Source: Mya arenaria (lineage: Eukaryota; Mollusca; Bivalvia; Myida; Myidae). From it: a DNA stretch of 64,000 bases. Below the pieces are notes generated by a model, which was not told where the DNA came from, ran no database searches, and saw nothing but the letters and a program-made list of their open reading frames with translations. Both the position numbers and the translations under genes were made by a program. The DNA is taken from NCBI RefSeq assembly GCF_026914265.1, contig NC_069125.1, forward strand, positions 10,913,117 to 10,977,116, written 5' to 3'. Of the stretch, positions 60,886 to 64,000 are shown piece by piece; positions within the stretch are counted from its first letter, which is position 1; each line of letters begins with the position of its first letter.

Positions 60886-63370
60886 AGCTCTACTGGCCAA
60901 AGGCCAGAAGAGCTTATGCGATGGTAATGTGTACGTAGTATATGCGTTCGTGCGTCCGTGCGTCTGTAAACAATTGCTTGTGAACACGATACAGTCTTCA
61001 GTTTTTGTATCTCGATGAAACTTGTACAGTATCTAGATATCCATTAGAGCTCGGTTCCTTTCGAAAACCAGCCAGATCCAACCATGTATGCCTAGATTAT
61101 GGCCCTTGATAGTATAAAAAAATGCTATTGTGTAAACAATTGGTTGTGAACACGATACAGTCTTCAGTTTTGATTGTATCTCAATGAAACTTGTACAGTA
61201 TCTAGATATCCATTAGAGCTCGGTTCCTTTCGAAAACCAGCCAGATCCTTCCATGAATGCATAGATTATGGGCCATGAAAGTTTTAAAGAAATGCTTTCT
61301 ATTTTTAGCCAGGTCTGCATGAGCGAATTCTATTTTTAGCCAAGTTTACATGTACATGTAAATTCAAGTCTAGAGTTAAGGGAGACAATTTGCAAGTCTA
61401 GGATTTTGAGAGACAATTTTTTAGCTTTAAGGTCTGTAGTTTGTGCATTCATCTTAACAAAATTGGTTGTGAATGTTTTAAGTTATGCACCTGGTGTCAT
61501 TACTGGCCACACCCAGGGTTCACAGGTTTGGTAAACATAATTCTGGAAAGGTTTGAAAATCTTTTTGTGTGTTTGTGCATCCATCTCAGCACAATTGATT
61601 GTGAATGTTTGTTCAAATTGATCAATGTTGTCCTAGGATGCCCTTGACTTTGACCTTTTGACCAACTTTTTATGCCCCCGAAGGTGGGCATATTAAAATC
61701 GCACTGTCCATCCGTCCGGCTCTGTAACTTTCCCTTGTATGGACCGATTTTAAAATAACTTGCCACATGTGTTCCACATACCAAGATGACGTGTGGCGTG
61801 CAAGACTCGTGTCCCTACCTCAAAGGTCAAGGTCACACTTAGTGTTTATTCACAATGGAGTGCTGCATATAAGGACATAGAGTATAGGTTGTCGTGTCCG
61901 GGCTGTAACTTTCTCTTGTATGGACAGATTTTAAAATAACTTGCCACATGTGTACCACATACCAAGACCACGTGTCGCGTGCAAGACCCGTGTCCCTACC
62001 TCAAAGGTCAAGGTCACACTTAGTGTTTATTCACAATGGAGTGCTGCATATAAGGACATAGAGTATAGGTTGTTGTGTCCGGGCTGTAACTTTCTCTTGT
62101 ATGGACAGATTTTAAAATAACTTGCCACATGTGTTCCACATACCAAGACGACGTGTCGCATGCAAGACCCGTGTCCCTACCTCAAAGGTCAAGGTCACAC
62201 TTAGTGTTTATTTACAATGGAGTGCTGCATATAAGGACATAGAGTATAGGTTGTCGTGTCCGGGCTGTAACTTTCCCTTGTATCGACAGATTTGAAAATA
62301 ACTTGCCATATGTGTTCCACATACCAAGACAACGTGTCGCGTGCAAGACCCGTGTCCCTACCTCAAAGGTCAAGGTCACACTTAGTGTTTATTCACAATG
62401 GAGTGCTGCATTTAAGGACATAGAGTATAGGTTGTCGTTTCCGGGCTGAAACTTTCTCTTGTATGGACAGATTTTAAAATCACTTGCCACATGTGTTCCA
62501 CATACCAAGACGACGTGTCGCGTGCAAGACCCGTGTCCCTGCCTCAAAGGTCAAGGTCACACATAGTGTTTATTCACAATGGAGTGATGCATATAAGGAC
62601 ATAGAGTATAGGTTGTCGTGTCCGGGCTGTAACTTTCCCTTGTATCGACAGATTTTAAAATAACTTGCCACATGTGTTCGACATACCAAGACGACGTGTT
62701 GCCTGCAAGACCCGTGTCCCTACCTCAAAGGTCAAGGTCACACTTAGTGTTTATTCACAATGGAGTGCTGCATACAAGGACATAGAGTATAGGTTGTCAT
62801 GTCCGGGCTGTAACTTTCTCTTGTATGGACAGATTTTAAAATAACTTTCTACATGTGTTCAACATACGAAGATGACGTGTCGTGTGCAAGACCCATGTCC
62901 CTACCTCTAAGGTGAAAGATACACTAAGTGTTTATCCACAAGGGAATTCTGAATATAAGGACATAACAGTGTAGGTTGTCAAGTATGGGTGGTATTTTTT
63001 TATGTTCAGAGGCAATTTAAAATAACTTTCCATATGTATTGACACCTAAAGGCAAGATCAACTTTTCATGTACTGACCTTGTTCGTAGGTCAATGTCACA
63101 TTCGGGGGCATTCGTCACATACTGTGACAGCTCTTGTTTTAACTTTTAAAACTACCGAAATTTTTACAAGAGTACAGTTTTGAAAGCATTTTTTTTTTGT
63201 CAGATGACTTTTACTTGGCACATATTAAAATAGTTCATGCAACTAATCTGCTTACAATACTTTTTGGGCTCAGATGTTGAACGTGCTACGTTTTCAGGTA
63301 ACCCAAACACAAAACATAAACTATATGTCTGTTGCCAGTAGAGCATAAGCCCTTTTGGGCCTCTTGTTTT
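60886..63370. mobile_element. Composite dispersed repeat with 166-bp internal unit
   Basis: Ends 'agctctactggccaaaggcc' and 'gccagtagagcataagccc' + 'ttttgggcctcttgtttt' contain the inverted words 'gctctactggc'. A 166-bp unit repeats at 60965 and 61131 ('tgtaaacaattg', 'gaacacgatacagtcttcag', 'gagctcggttcctttcg'). A fragment of the same family lies at 10700-10930. A second element is nested at 61671-63140. No coding capacity. Confidence 0.65.
61671..63140. mobile_element. Non-autonomous element with seven 181-bp core repeats (Helentron/pearl-like)
   Basis: Bounded by 'tatgcccccgaaggtgggca' and 'attcgggggcattcgtcac' + 'atactgtgacagctcttgt'. Between them a unit holding 'cttgtatggacagatttt', 'acttgccacatgtgttccac' and 'tcaaaggtcaaggtcacac' recurs with an exact period of 181 (anchor at 61730, 61911, 62092, 62273, 62454, 62635, 62816). 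The last unit is the most diverged. Single-copy ends with a tandem core are typical of pearl-like Helitron relatives in bivalves. Confidence 0.75.
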
Positions 63371-64000
63371 AGACATTTCATGATTTGTTTCCAAAAATTA
63401 TAAAGGTATGAAATAAAAAGTAAGATAAAAATTATGAAATCATTGTTTGTGTGGATGTTGTCTTGTAAGTCAATCTCCCATTATTTCAATGTCAATGAAA
63501 ATGTACGCCAACAAATGTTTTCACAATATAAGCGTTTACAGGCCAATATTTTCCATACGAAAAGGAGAGACTGCTTTCTTTCAGAATGTGCTGCTGAAAT
63601 AACCTCTCCCTAATTACAGACTAGATGCTCATATATTGCAAAGAATTCATTTTACTCCAAGACTTCTAAATTAAAAATATGGCCATAAAGTAACAATTTA
63701 CTTTGACACGAGGTTTTGAAATTCTCAACTTCCAAGCCTTCACCTTTTGAAAGTTTTCTGAAAAATAGACATTTTGGAAGTTTTGGCACATTTTTAGGGA
63801 ATAATATACTTCCAAACTTCCGTTAATAACAGAAGCTCTGTCTAGGGTTAGTTGATCCAGTAACCTAATGAATCGCACTGTATTACTCAACCTTCATTTA
63901 AAACTAACATGCATTGTGCGAATTTGAATTTTCAGAACCATAGCCAATGTCTAAATTTCATAGCCAAACAATTTCAACATGAAAAATAACAGAAATTAAC
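63371..64000. other. Intergenic end of window; partial copy of the 409-bp hAT-like family
   Basis: Positions about 63690-63842 match the element at 14358-14766 ('aatatacttccaaacttccg', 'acagaagctctg'), so a decayed relative is present. No gene seen. Confidence 0.5.

Overview
This window looks like a gene-poor, AT-rich stretch of an animal nuclear genome, most likely a bivalve mollusc and perhaps a heterodont clam. That guess rests on spliced genes with GT-AG introns, tRNA-headed SINEs with a bivalve look, tandem-cored 'tgcccccgaa' repeats, many short terminal-inverted-repeat elements, and a long secreted low-complexity protein gene of the matrix or mucin kind. Species cannot be fixed from sequence alone.

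Two host genes dominate. (1) A DRAM/Frag1/Sfk1-family multipass membrane protein gene on the + strand, present twice. The right copy (26525-33123, six exons, 256 codons) is intact. The left copy (3046-10502) keeps every splice site and the final stop but has an in-frame TAA at the start of exon 4. (2) A secreted low-complexity gene, here called M, on the - strand from a signal-peptide exon at 55956 down to at least 39332. It has seventeen exons joined almost entirely in phase 1, three of them only 18-21 nt, and together they read as 1,496 residues without a break. All four cysteines sit in one 37-codon exon. Two further long exons (38131-37254 and 36690-34358) also enter in phase 1 and end in their own stops, so they may be alternative 3' ends.

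The DRAM gene and the 3' exons of M form a tandem segmental duplication. Unit B runs from about 24893 to 38104 and unit A from about 1505 to 24892. The junctions are marked by short pieces of M exon 18 fused to DRAM upstream DNA (1337-1504 and 24735-24892). In unit A, the M exon 18 copy is split by a 6.3 kb element (18448-24734). The same element's right end opens the window (1-1336), so a third, earlier unit probably lies to the left.

Layout: 1-1336 element end; 1.5-10.5 kb DRAM pseudogene copy; 10.5-16 kb repeats (41-bp satellite, foldback element, small inverted-repeat elements); 16-18.4 kb decayed M exons; 18.4-24.7 kb inserted element carrying a Penelope-like fragment; 24.9-33.1 kb intact DRAM gene; 34.2-56 kb gene M with its TATA-like promoter; 57.4-59.8 kb a LINE split by a DNA transposon; 60.9-63.4 kb a nested repeat with seven 181-bp units. 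No rRNA, true tRNA, CRISPR array or operon is present.
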